64,000 nt of DNA from Burkholderiaceae bacterium (GTDB lineage: Bacteria; Pseudomonadota; Gammaproteobacteria; Burkholderiales; Burkholderiaceae_E), in contig JAJTYR010000013.1 of the NCBI GenBank assembly GCA_021463505.1, positions 1-64,000 on the forward strand, read 5' to 3'. This document shows, one piece after another, positions 29,989 through 37,808 of the stretch. Each line of letters starts with the position of its first letter. Positions within the stretch are counted from its first letter, which is position 1. Made by a program: the position numbers and the translations under genes. The notes under the pieces are model-generated. The model made no database searches. It saw only the letters and a program-made list of their open reading frames with translations, and was not told where the DNA came from.

Positions 29989-30744
29989 TCAGGCGTTCCA
30001 CTGGACGATTGCGTCGAGCGGCAGACGCTGCAGGTCGGGCACCCTGGCATCGGGACGCGGATAGCCCACCGGCAGCACCAGCACTGCCTTCTCGTTCGTG
30101 CCGCGGCCGAGCACCTCGCGCAGGAAGCCCATCGGGTTCGGCGTGTGCGTGAGGGTCACCAGTCCCATCGTGTGGATCGCGGCGATGAACAACCCCGCGG
30201 CAATGCCCACGCTCTCGTCGACGTAGTAGTTCTTGCGATGCGAGCCGTCGGCGCGCAGGCCGAATTTCTCGGCGAACAGCACCACCACCCACGGCGCGTC
30301 GGTCAGGTGCTCCTTCACGTGATCGGTGCCGAGCGGGTGCAGCGCCTCGCGCCATTCGTCGGTCATCCGGTCACGGTAGGTCTTCAGCTCTTCTTCTTCG
30401 GCAGCCGCGCGAATCTTCGCCTTGAGCGCCGGATCGTCGATGGCCACGAAGCGCCACGGCTGCCGATGCGCGCCCGAGGGCGCGGTGCCGGCAGTCAGGA
30501 TCGCCAGTTCGATCAGCCGTCGCGGCACCGGATCGGTGGCGAAGTGGCGCGTGGTGCGGCGTCGGTCCATCGTTGCGTAGAACGCTTCGGCACTGGCCAG
30601 CATCTGCGCTTCGCCGACGCGCGTGTAACCGGGAAGCGGCACGAAGCGCGGCTCGGGCAGGTGGTTGGTGAGGGCCTTGTAGGCCGGCTCGGCAGGCGAG
30701 GCGGCGTCGGTGCTGCGCGGCGCATCGGGGTGTGCTTCGGGCAT
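29989..30744 (-). CDS. Nitroreductase family protein, iodotyrosine deiodinase (IYD)-like
   Basis: RRRTTRHFATDPVP, TAPSGAHRQPWRFVAI, EEEELKTYRDRMTDEWREALHPLGTDHVK, LPVGYPRPDARVPDLQRLPLDAI. Confidence 0.85.
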   Translation of the reverse strand: MPEAHPDAPRSTDAASPAEPAYKALTNHLPEPRFVPLPGYTRVGEAQMLASAEAFYATMDRRRTTRHFATDPVPRRLIELAILTAGTAPSGAHRQPWRFVAIDDPALKAKIRAAAEEEELKTYRDRMTDEWREALHPLGTDHVKEHLTDAPWVVVLFAEKFGLRADGSHRKNYYVDESVGIAAGLFIAAIHTMGLVTLTHTPNPMGFLREVLGRGTNEKAVLVLPVGYPRPDARVPDLQRLPLDAIVQWNA

Positions 30745-30957
30745 GTCGGAGGTCCGGATTCGAAGGCGGGAAGGCGAGATCGTCGTCGATGCCGGGCAGG
30801 GTGGTCAATGGAGGAGTGAGCGACCGTTCCTGATACACGCGCTCCGAGTGAGGAGTTCGTTTGAAAGACATCAGTCAATCGCGGCCGCACCGGTGGTGGG
30901 CCTTCGGGCCGGCGCGCGTCGTCGTCGTCGTCGCCAGTGCTGCTGGTCCGAGCCCCC

Positions 30958-31188
30958 TTACCCTGGCATATCCCGAGCCGCTGCCTGCATCGCGTCGGCG
31001 AACGTGCGCCACATCGCACGATGCACTCCGGGTGCGAGTTGCTCCAGGTAGCACGTGCCGATGTCGAACGGATCGCGCGCACCATCGACCCGAACAACCT
31101 TCACCCGCGCACTGCCGCCTTCGAGCGCCTCGACGATCGTGCCGGTCCAGCGGATGCGGTAGAACTCGCCGGCTTCAACGGTCTTCAT
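30958..31188 (-). CDS. Hypothetical protein (76 aa)
   Basis: ORF with ATGA coupling to the upstream ORF; no recognised family. Confidence 0.55.
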   Translation of the reverse strand: MKTVEAGEFYRIRWTGTIVEALEGGSARVKVVRVDGARDPFDIGTCYLEQLAPGVHRAMWRTFADAMQAAARDMPG

Positions 31189-31442
31189 GCGACCGCCTCC
31201 AGCTCGTCGTGTTCGAGCGGGCCGATCGGCCGCAGCGGCCGGAGGTACCGGCCCGCCGAGAAGATCGACTCCGTAGTCGCCGGCACGCCGCCGGCGAGGA
31301 GCGGTTGCCCGTCGACCGGTCGAATCTGGCAGGGCGCCTCGATGCGTGGCGGCCAGATGTCCTGGATCACGACAAGTCGGCTGTTGTTCGAGGGCCAGCG
31401 ACTGTTCACGACAACCGCGAGATCACCGGGTTCGAATCGCAT
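31185..31442 (-). CDS. Hypothetical protein (85 aa), accessory-element style
   Basis: MRFEPGDLAVVVNSRWPSNNSRLVVIQDIWPPRIEAPCQIR...; overlaps the next ORF by 4 bp. Confidence 0.6.
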   Translation of the reverse strand: MRFEPGDLAVVVNSRWPSNNSRLVVIQDIWPPRIEAPCQIRPVDGQPLLAGGVPATTESIFSAGRYLRPLRPIGPLEHDELEAVA

Positions 31443-31454
31443 CACACTCTCCGA

Positions 31455-31497
31455 ACCCCGCAGACGTCGTTGCAACGTCTGGCCTGCGGCGGGGTGG
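31455..31497 (-). promoter_or_regulatory. Long imperfect hairpin in the leader of the 85-aa ORF
   Basis: ACCCCGC AGACGT-cgttgca-ACGTCT ...GCGGGGT; ends about 13 nt from the start codon. Confidence 0.4.
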
Positions 31498-31652
31498 GAG
31501 CGCTGGCTCGACGCTTTAGCCGGTTGGTTCCCGTCGGCAAGTGGTCTGTAAATCCACGGGGCTGGCATTGACGCCAGCGGGACGAAGTCTACACCCGATC
31601 GATCGGCCCCGGCATCGGTCGGCCGGTTGGGCTGGCGCGTTGTGGATGTTGT

Positions 31653-31674
31653 TTGCCGTACGGTTGCCGTACGG
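31653..31674. repeat. Tandem 11-mer TTGCCGTACGG x2, each containing the palindrome CCGTACGG
   Basis: ttTTGCCGTACGGTTGCCGTACGGcc read directly. Confidence 0.7.
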
Positions 31675-31728
31675 CCGGCACAGGTTAGTGGGTGATATCG
31701 TTCAATCAGCGCCACTGCCTGATTTCAT

Positions 31729-31804
31729 TGGCGCCCCCGGCACGAATCGAACGTGCGACCCTCCCCTTAGGAGGGGGATGCTCTATCCACTGAGCTACGG
31801 GGGC
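31729..31804 (-). tRNA. tRNA-Arg (anticodon CCU), CCA encoded
   Basis: Reverse complement GCCCCCGTAGCTCAGTGGATAGAGCATCCCCCTCCTAAGGGGAGGGTCGCACGTTCGATTCGTGCCGGGGGCGCCA folds as a complete cloverleaf. Confidence 0.95.
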
Positions 31805-31863
31805 GGCCGGGACGGATTTTACCGGACCTCGGTGCGGCGACCGCGTTCGGCAAGCGTCGAGCG

Positions 31864-32418
31864 TCAGCCGCGACGGTAGTCGACGACCGCGTAGCGCAGA
31901 CCACTGGTCGAGTGGTGCTCGCTGCGCGAGTGCTCGCGCCACTGCGCCGGATCGAATTCCGGGAAATGGGCGTCGCCGGCGACTTCCACATCGATCTCGG
32001 TGACGATTGCCCGCTGCGCGAGCGTGATCGCGTCGCGATACAACTGCGCACCGCCGACGACGAACACTTCGTCGGTGGCGATCGACGGATCGGTGCCGGG
32101 CTTTGCAGCCAGCTCGATCGCCGCCTGCAGCGAGGCCGTGCGCTCGCAACCGGCGTGCCTCCAGTGCGGGTCGCGGCTCACGACGATCGTGCGGCGGCCC
32201 GGCAGCGCCCTGCCGATCGATTCGAAGGTCTTGCGCCCCATCACGATCGCGTGACCCATCGTGGTCGCGCGAAAGTGCTTCAGGTCTTCCGGGAGGTGCC
32301 ACGGCAGGCGATTGGCGGCGCCGATGACACCGCCGCGCGCGCGGGCGACGACGAGCGTGACGCGCGGTTTCGCGGCCATCGGCGCGGCGTGACTGCTGTC
32401 GTCCGGGCGTGTGTTCAT
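31864..32418 (-). CDS. folA: Dihydrofolate reductase
   Basis: VTLVVARARGGVIGAANRLPWHLPEDLKHFRATTMGHAIVMGRKTFESIGRALPGRRTIVVSRD, VVGGAQLYRDAI. Confidence 0.96.
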   Translation of the reverse strand: MNTRPDDSSHAAPMAAKPRVTLVVARARGGVIGAANRLPWHLPEDLKHFRATTMGHAIVMGRKTFESIGRALPGRRTIVVSRDPHWRHAGCERTASLQAAIELAAKPGTDPSIATDEVFVVGGAQLYRDAITLAQRAIVTEIDVEVAGDAHFPEFDPAQWREHSRSEHHSTSGLRYAVVDYRRG

Positions 32419-32686
32419 TTCCGATGCGGCTTTGCCCTGGACGCGACCGGCGGCGTCCGCCGCGGTCCGGTACGAGCGGCGATTGCAGCTTTCCTTTCGC
32501 TTCGCACGGGTTTTCACCTCACCCGGGGTTGTCGGAGTGTCGCACGATTGCGCTCGACCATTCGCAGCCAGCCGGCGGGCCTGGCGGACAATCCCGCCAG
32601 CGCCCGCGCAGCGCCTTCTGTGCGGGGCGCAGCGTGGGACAGGGCGAGCGGCCCGGGATGGCCGGAATCGGAAGAGGGTGCTTCCA

Positions 32687-34273
32687 GTGAAATTGCGCGC
32701 AGTCGCGTTGTTGCTTGCGGTCGCGGGAATGCCGGCGCTTTCCCAGGCGCTCGACCTGGACCGGGCGGAGCGTCTGTTCGCCCGGCACTGCGCGGTGTGC
32801 CACGGCGCCGACCGCGGCGGCTACATCGGCCCGGCGCTGAACCGCGACGAGACGCGGCTCAGCTCCGGGGAAGTCGCCGAGACGATCCTGAGCGGCAGTC
32901 CTTCGACGCTGATGCCGCAGCATCCGGCATGGCGCGGCGCGCTGTCGCAGAAAGATCGCGAGCTGCTGGCCGCGCTGATCACGACGCAGCCCAGGCGCAC
33001 GCTGACCTGGGGCATGCAGGACATCCGCGACTCCCTGCAGGTGCTCGTGGCCGACGAAGCGACGCTACCGGCTGCGCCACGCTACCGGATCGGGCACATC
33101 GACGACCTGATGGCGGTCATGTCGCGCGGTCGCCGGGCGGCCGGCGACGAAGCGAAAGTGCTCTTCTACGACGGGCGCACGCATCGCAAGGTGGGCGAGG
33201 TCGCCACGGGTTACGCGCCGCACCTGATGGATTTCGATCCGGTGAATCCGCGCTGGGCCTACGTGCGTGACGACGTCGGCTACGTCCACAAGGTGGATCT
33301 CTACTCGATGCGCACGGTGCGCAAGGTGCGCGCGGGCCTGAACGGCACCTCGCTCGCGGTATCGCGTGACGGTCGTTACGTGGCCGCCGGTTCGTACGTA
33401 CCGCACACGATGGTGATCCTCGATGCGGCCACGCTCGAGCCGCTGCACCTGCTCGAACTGGCGGGCGTCGATCCGGACGGCAGGATGGTGGGGGCCGATG
33501 CGGGCATGATCACCGCCACGCCGTTCGCCAACTGGTTCGTGGTGGCGCTCGAACAGGCCGGACAGGTCTGGATCGTCGACCTGGACCGGCGCGGCATGCC
33601 GGTGACCGCGATCACCGACGTCGGTCGCCACCTGCACGACGCTTTCCTGTCGCCTGATGGCCGGCACCTGGTGGTGTCGTCGTACGACGATCACCTGAAC
33701 ACGGTCATCGACCTCGCCGAAGCGCGCATCGTGCGCAAGATCCCGTCGGGCTGCAAGCCGCACCTCGGGTCGGGTGCGGTCATCCGCTCGAAGGGCCGCC
33801 TGCTCGGCATCGGCACCAACATCGGCGAGGACAACTGCAAGTCGTTCGAGGTGACTGTCTTCGACATGAACACTTTCGAGGTGGTCAAGCGCATTCCGGT
33901 CATCGGCCCCACCGAATCGCCGGCGGCGCACCCCGACGCGCCCTACGTGATCGTCGACATCGTCGGCAAGGGGCCGAACGCGAACAAGCTGCAGTTCGTC
34001 GACAAGGAGTCGCTCGACGTGGTGCGCACGCTCGAAGTGGCGGGCACGCTCGGCCACTCGCACTTCCCGGAGTACACCGCGCGCGGCGACTTCTTCTACG
34101 TGAGCGCGCGCTACCGCGGCGATCGCAGCATGGGAACCCCGGCGGGGCAGCTGGCGATCTTCGAGTCGCGCACGCTGCGCCAGGTGAAGTCGATCCCGGT
34201 GGACGTGCCCGCGGGCGTCTTTTCGCGCGTGCGCGCGCGCACCGTCGTGGTGGGACTGCAGCCGTCGCCTTGA
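32687..34273 (+). CDS. Cytochrome c + heme d1-type eight-bladed propeller protein (NirN/NirS family), GTG start
   Basis: Signal peptide, single CAVCH heme motif, GYAPHLMDFDP, LHDAFLSPDGRHL, KPHLGSGAVI, SHFPEYTARGDFFYVS. Confidence 0.85.
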   Translation: MKLRAVALLLAVAGMPALSQALDLDRAERLFARHCAVCHGADRGGYIGPALNRDETRLSSGEVAETILSGSPSTLMPQHPAWRGALSQKDRELLAALITTQPRRTLTWGMQDIRDSLQVLVADEATLPAAPRYRIGHIDDLMAVMSRGRRAAGDEAKVLFYDGRTHRKVGEVATGYAPHLMDFDPVNPRWAYVRDDVGYVHKVDLYSMRTVRKVRAGLNGTSLAVSRDGRYVAAGSYVPHTMVILDAATLEPLHLLELAGVDPDGRMVGADAGMITATPFANWFVVALEQAGQVWIVDLDRRGMPVTAITDVGRHLHDAFLSPDGRHLVVSSYDDHLNTVIDLAEARIVRKIPSGCKPHLGSGAVIRSKGRLLGIGTNIGEDNCKSFEVTVFDMNTFEVVKRIPVIGPTESPAAHPDAPYVIVDIVGKGPNANKLQFVDKESLDVVRTLEVAGTLGHSHFPEYTARGDFFYVSARYRGDRSMGTPAGQLAIFESRTLRQVKSIPVDVPAGVFSRVRARTVVVGLQPSP

Positions 34274-34396
34274 CCGTCGCGGTCCGGCTCGCTTACTCTC
34301 GCGTGCGTCGTGATCAGGCGCGTCCGGGGGTTCCTTGCAGATGAGACGATTTCGGCAGAACCGTGGTCCGGACCCTGTCGCTGGCCGGTTGCACGC

Positions 34397-34837
34397 ATGA
34401 CGAGAAAGCAGATCGACGCCGGCGCGGCACGACGCGCCTTCGAGTCCGCGCTCGACTCCCACGACCAGGCCTTCGGCACCTTCTTTCTCGCCCGCCTGCT
34501 CGGGTTCGAGATCACCTATGAGGCGGATGCCTGCAGCGTCGTCTTCGAGGTGCACGACTTCATGTTCAACCCCCAGGGGACGCTGCACGGCGGCATCATC
34601 GCGCTGGCCATGGACGTCTCGATGGGCCATCTTCTGAAGCACTTGCAAGGTGCGGGCGCCACGCTGGAGATGAAGACGCAGTACCTGGCACCGGTGGGCA
34701 CGGGACGTGTTCGTGCCGAGGGGCGTGTGCTGCGCCGCGGCCGCAGCGTGTGGTTCCTGGAGTCGCGGCTGTTCGATGCCGCCGGCGAGCCGGCGGCGTT
34801 CGCGACGTCGACCTGGAAGGTGCTGCGCGCCCGATGA
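34397..34837 (+). CDS. PaaI family thioesterase
   Basis: FMFNPQGTLHGGIIALAMDVSMGHLL; 146 aa. Confidence 0.85.
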   Translation: MTRKQIDAGAARRAFESALDSHDQAFGTFFLARLLGFEITYEADACSVVFEVHDFMFNPQGTLHGGIIALAMDVSMGHLLKHLQGAGATLEMKTQYLAPVGTGRVRAEGRVLRRGRSVWFLESRLFDAAGEPAAFATSTWKVLRAR

Positions 34838-34887
34838 ACGCTCCGGAGCGAGGCTCCGGAACGCCACGGGGAGCGTCGGGACAGGGT

Positions 34888-35886
34888 TCAGGCTCCAAGG
34901 CCGAAGAAGGTCCGCGCGTTGTCCCCGAGAATGCCGCGTCGTGCGTGGTCGTCCAGGAAGTTGCAGGCGCGCACCAGCGCGCCGGGTTGCTGTTCGCCCA
35001 GTGGGAACGGCGCATCGGTGCCGAGCATCACGTGATCGGCGCCCATCACATCGGTGAGCAGTTTCAGCGCGCCGGCGTCGAACACGGCACTGTCCACGTG
35101 CAGGCGCCGCGCGTAAGACGACGGCAATTCGGGGCAGTCGCGGCGCACGATGTCGCGGTGCTTCCAGGCGTTGTCGACGCGGCCCAGCGTCCAGGCGAAG
35201 CTGCCGCCGCCGTGAGCGAAGCAGATCCTGAGTGTTTCGGGGATGCGCTCGAGCGCACCGGAGAGGATCAGCGACAGCATGCCGAGCTGCGTTTCCGCCG
35301 GCATGGCGACCAGCCAGGGCAGCATCCACTGCCGCATTCGGCCCGCGCTTCCCATCATGTCCCAGGGATGCACGAACACCGGAATCGCCTTCTCCGCGCA
35401 GAACGCCAGGAACCCGACCAGGTCGGGGTGATCCAGGTCTTTCGGTCCCACGTGGTTGCCGATCTGCACACCCACGGCGCCTGCGCGCATTGCTCGTGCC
35501 GCTTCGGCGCAGGCCAGACGCGGATCCTGCAACGGCACCTGTGCCATCCACCGCAGTCGTGCCGGGCGCACGGCGCAATACCGGGCTGCCTGGTCGTTGA
35601 CGCACGTCGCCCACTCCGCAGCGCGGCCCGCCTCCCAGTCGTAGCCGAACAGCACCGGCGTCGCACAGACGATCTGCAGATCGATACCGGCCGCGTCGAG
35701 TGCGCGCACCCGGGCCTCGGCATCCCAGAGTTCCTCGGTGACCGGGCGGAAGGGGCGCTCGCCGAGCATGATCTGGCCGTTGTGGCCGTCCGCGTCGATG
35801 GCCAGCCAGGGCGTGTCCCCGGCCACGCCGACGCGCGCCTCTGCCTTGTCGAGACGCGGAAAGAAGTGCGAATGGATGTCGATCAT
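34888..35886 (-). CDS. Amidohydrolase, aminocarboxymuconate-semialdehyde decarboxylase (ACMSD)-like
   Basis: MIDIHSHFFP, VFVHPWDMMG, CFAHGGGSFAWTLGR, MLGTDAPFPLGE; adjacent 3-hydroxyanthranilate dioxygenase. Confidence 0.9.
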   Translation of the reverse strand: MIDIHSHFFPRLDKAEARVGVAGDTPWLAIDADGHNGQIMLGERPFRPVTEELWDAEARVRALDAAGIDLQIVCATPVLFGYDWEAGRAAEWATCVNDQAARYCAVRPARLRWMAQVPLQDPRLACAEAARAMRAGAVGVQIGNHVGPKDLDHPDLVGFLAFCAEKAIPVFVHPWDMMGSAGRMRQWMLPWLVAMPAETQLGMLSLILSGALERIPETLRICFAHGGGSFAWTLGRVDNAWKHRDIVRRDCPELPSSYARRLHVDSAVFDAGALKLLTDVMGADHVMLGTDAPFPLGEQQPGALVRACNFLDDHARRGILGDNARTFFGLGA

Positions 35887-35929
35887 CGGCGATCGAAGCG
35901 AGTGTCGGTCGCGCGGATCGCCGACACCT

Positions 35930-36496
35930 TCAGGCGCCCGACTGACGCAACGCGTGCCAGGCCGCGTAATCGCGGCCCGGGTGCACCGTGCCGCATTGCC
36001 TGCAGGTGCGTTCCTGGTCGCTGGTCGCGTAGAACATGTCGTAGATCTTCGGCAGGTCGTCCACCAGGCTCTCGAGCTGTTTGCTCGCCTGCCACACGAG
36101 GTTGGCGCATTTCGGGCAATACCATCGCAGCGAATCGTGGGCACCCTGTGGCCGCGGCTTCTCGATCAGCAGGCACAAACCGGGTTCCGGGCGCTGCGGA
36201 GAATGGATCAGGTGTGCCGGCAACAGGAACAGCTCGCCTTCGCGGATGTCGATCCGGTCGAAGCGGCCGCGGTCCCAGATGTTGAGGTGGCAGTTGCCCT
36301 GGACCTGGTAGAAGATCTCTTCGGTCGGGTTGTCGTGGAAGTCGGTGCGGGTGTTCGGGCCGCCGACCAGGTTGATGATGTAGTCGCCGTCCGGATAGAT
36401 GGCTGCGTTGCACACCGGCGGCTTCAGGCGCGCGCGGTTCGTCTCGGCCCAGCCCATCAGGCTTTGCGGCCTGCCATATTGCAGTTGCAGTGACAT
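35930..36496 (-). CDS. 3-hydroxyanthranilate 3,4-dioxygenase
   Basis: RTDFHDNPTEEIFYQVQGNCHLNIWD, LLPAHLIHSPQRPEPG, C-terminal CPKC/CRQC metal site. Confidence 0.93.
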   Translation of the reverse strand: MSLQLQYGRPQSLMGWAETNRARLKPPVCNAAIYPDGDYIINLVGGPNTRTDFHDNPTEEIFYQVQGNCHLNIWDRGRFDRIDIREGELFLLPAHLIHSPQRPEPGLCLLIEKPRPQGAHDSLRWYCPKCANLVWQASKQLESLVDDLPKIYDMFYATSDQERTCRQCGTVHPGRDYAAWHALRQSGA

Positions 36497-36619
36497 CGCA
36501 GCTCCTCTCGCGTCGGGTTCCGGCTCCGGTAACCACTGTGACGCAGTCTAGGAAAGATCGACGCGGCTGAACAATGAACATCCGGCCGTGTTCCATAGCT
36601 GGCAGGAATATCTGGGCCG

Positions 36620-37597
36620 TCAGCGCCGTGCTGCGGCCTCGCGCAGGGTGACGAGGAAGCGCCGGGTTGCTGCGGTCGGTTCACGGTGGGTGCACAGCGT
36701 GTAGCCGACCGCGCCGAACGGACCCGGGCCGTGCACCGGCAGAATCGTCAGCCAGCCTGCCCGGGCAAAGTGTTCTGCTGCGGACTGGGGCATCAGCGCC
36801 ACCATCGAAGTCCCGGCCAGCAGTCCGAGATTGGTCAGGATCGACACCGATTCGACCACGCGCGTCGGCACCGTCAGGCCCGCCCGGGCGAAGAACGCGC
36901 GCACCGACGGGTACGCCGCGGATTCCGGCGTCGGAACGATCCAGTCGAAGTCGTGGAGCTCGCTCAACGCCAGCCTGCGCCGCCGTGCCAGGGGGTGGTT
37001 GCGACCGACCACGACCTGCACGGCCTCGCGGTAGAGCGGCGTGTGAACGAACTGCTGGTCGTGCGCGGCGGCGTTGGCATCGCCTTCCTCGGGCAGCACG
37101 CCAACCACGAGATCGAGCTCGCCGCGCGCGAGCGCCGGAAAGAGCGTCGAATTGGGACCGACACGCACCGTCACGACGACGTTCGGCGCGCTCTGACGCA
37201 TCTGCCGGATCGCCTCGGGCAGCAGTGTCGCCGACGCCGTGATCAGTGTGCCGACGACGATGTGTCCTGCACTGCCGGACTGGGAGGCGTTCAGATCCTC
37301 GGCCAGGTAGCGCAGATCGGCCATCAGGGTCTTCGCGTGACGCTCGAACAGGCGTCCGAATTCCGTGAGCGCAACACCGCGCTTGCCGCGCACGAACAGC
37401 GCGTCGCCGAGCTGGGCTTCCAGTTCGTGCACCGACTTGCTGACCGCTGGCTGGGTCATGGCCAGCTCGCGCGAGGCGGCGAGAATGGAGCCGGCCTGGA
37501 CCACCCTGGTGAACACCAGCAACTGCTGCAGCCGCAGCCGTCGTGCCAGCGAGGCGCCCGAATGGTGCTTTGATGCCGGCTGTGGCAGTGAGATCAT
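36620..37597 (-). CDS. LysR family transcriptional regulator
   Basis: LRLQQLLVFTRVVQAGSILAASRELAMTQPAVSKSVHELEAQLGDALFVR; start approximate. Confidence 0.92.
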   Translation of the reverse strand: MISLPQPASKHHSGASLARRLRLQQLLVFTRVVQAGSILAASRELAMTQPAVSKSVHELEAQLGDALFVRGKRGVALTEFGRLFERHAKTLMADLRYLAEDLNASQSGSAGHIVVGTLITASATLLPEAIRQMRQSAPNVVVTVRVGPNSTLFPALARGELDLVVGVLPEEGDANAAAHDQQFVHTPLYREAVQVVVGRNHPLARRRRLALSELHDFDWIVPTPESAAYPSVRAFFARAGLTVPTRVVESVSILTNLGLLAGTSMVALMPQSAAEHFARAGWLTILPVHGPGPFGAVGYTLCTHREPTAATRRFLVTLREAAARR

Positions 37598-37714
37598 GGC
37601 AGGTGTGCATTTTACCTTGCGGCGCACGCGCTGCCCGAAGCGGGCGTGCGGCGTCTGCCTCGCCCCTGCGAGCGACGTGGCCATGGCGGTCCGTCGTCGC
37701 CACGTTTTGAAAGA

Positions 37715-37728
37715 GTGATGCACATCAA
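37715..37728. promoter_or_regulatory. FNR/CRP-family-like box upstream of aryl-CoA ligase
   Basis: GTGATGCACATCAA: one mismatch to TTGATNNNNATCAA. Confidence 0.55.
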
Positions 37729-37808
37729 GTCGGTCGGGGCGTCAGGCAACTAGAGTATCGGCGCGCGTGGAATAGCCTCCGCGTGTCTTTGCGGACGAGA
37801 TATTCACG

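Noticed and set aside
30917-30936. GTC/CGT trinucleotide run (cgtcgtcgtcgtcgtcgcc)
   Set aside because: Short and common in GC-rich genomes; no evidence of function.
32578-32598. Hairpin CTGGCGG-acaat-CCCGCCAG in the folA/cytochrome gap
   Set aside because: Short GC hairpin with no recognisable regulatory context; not distinguishable from background.
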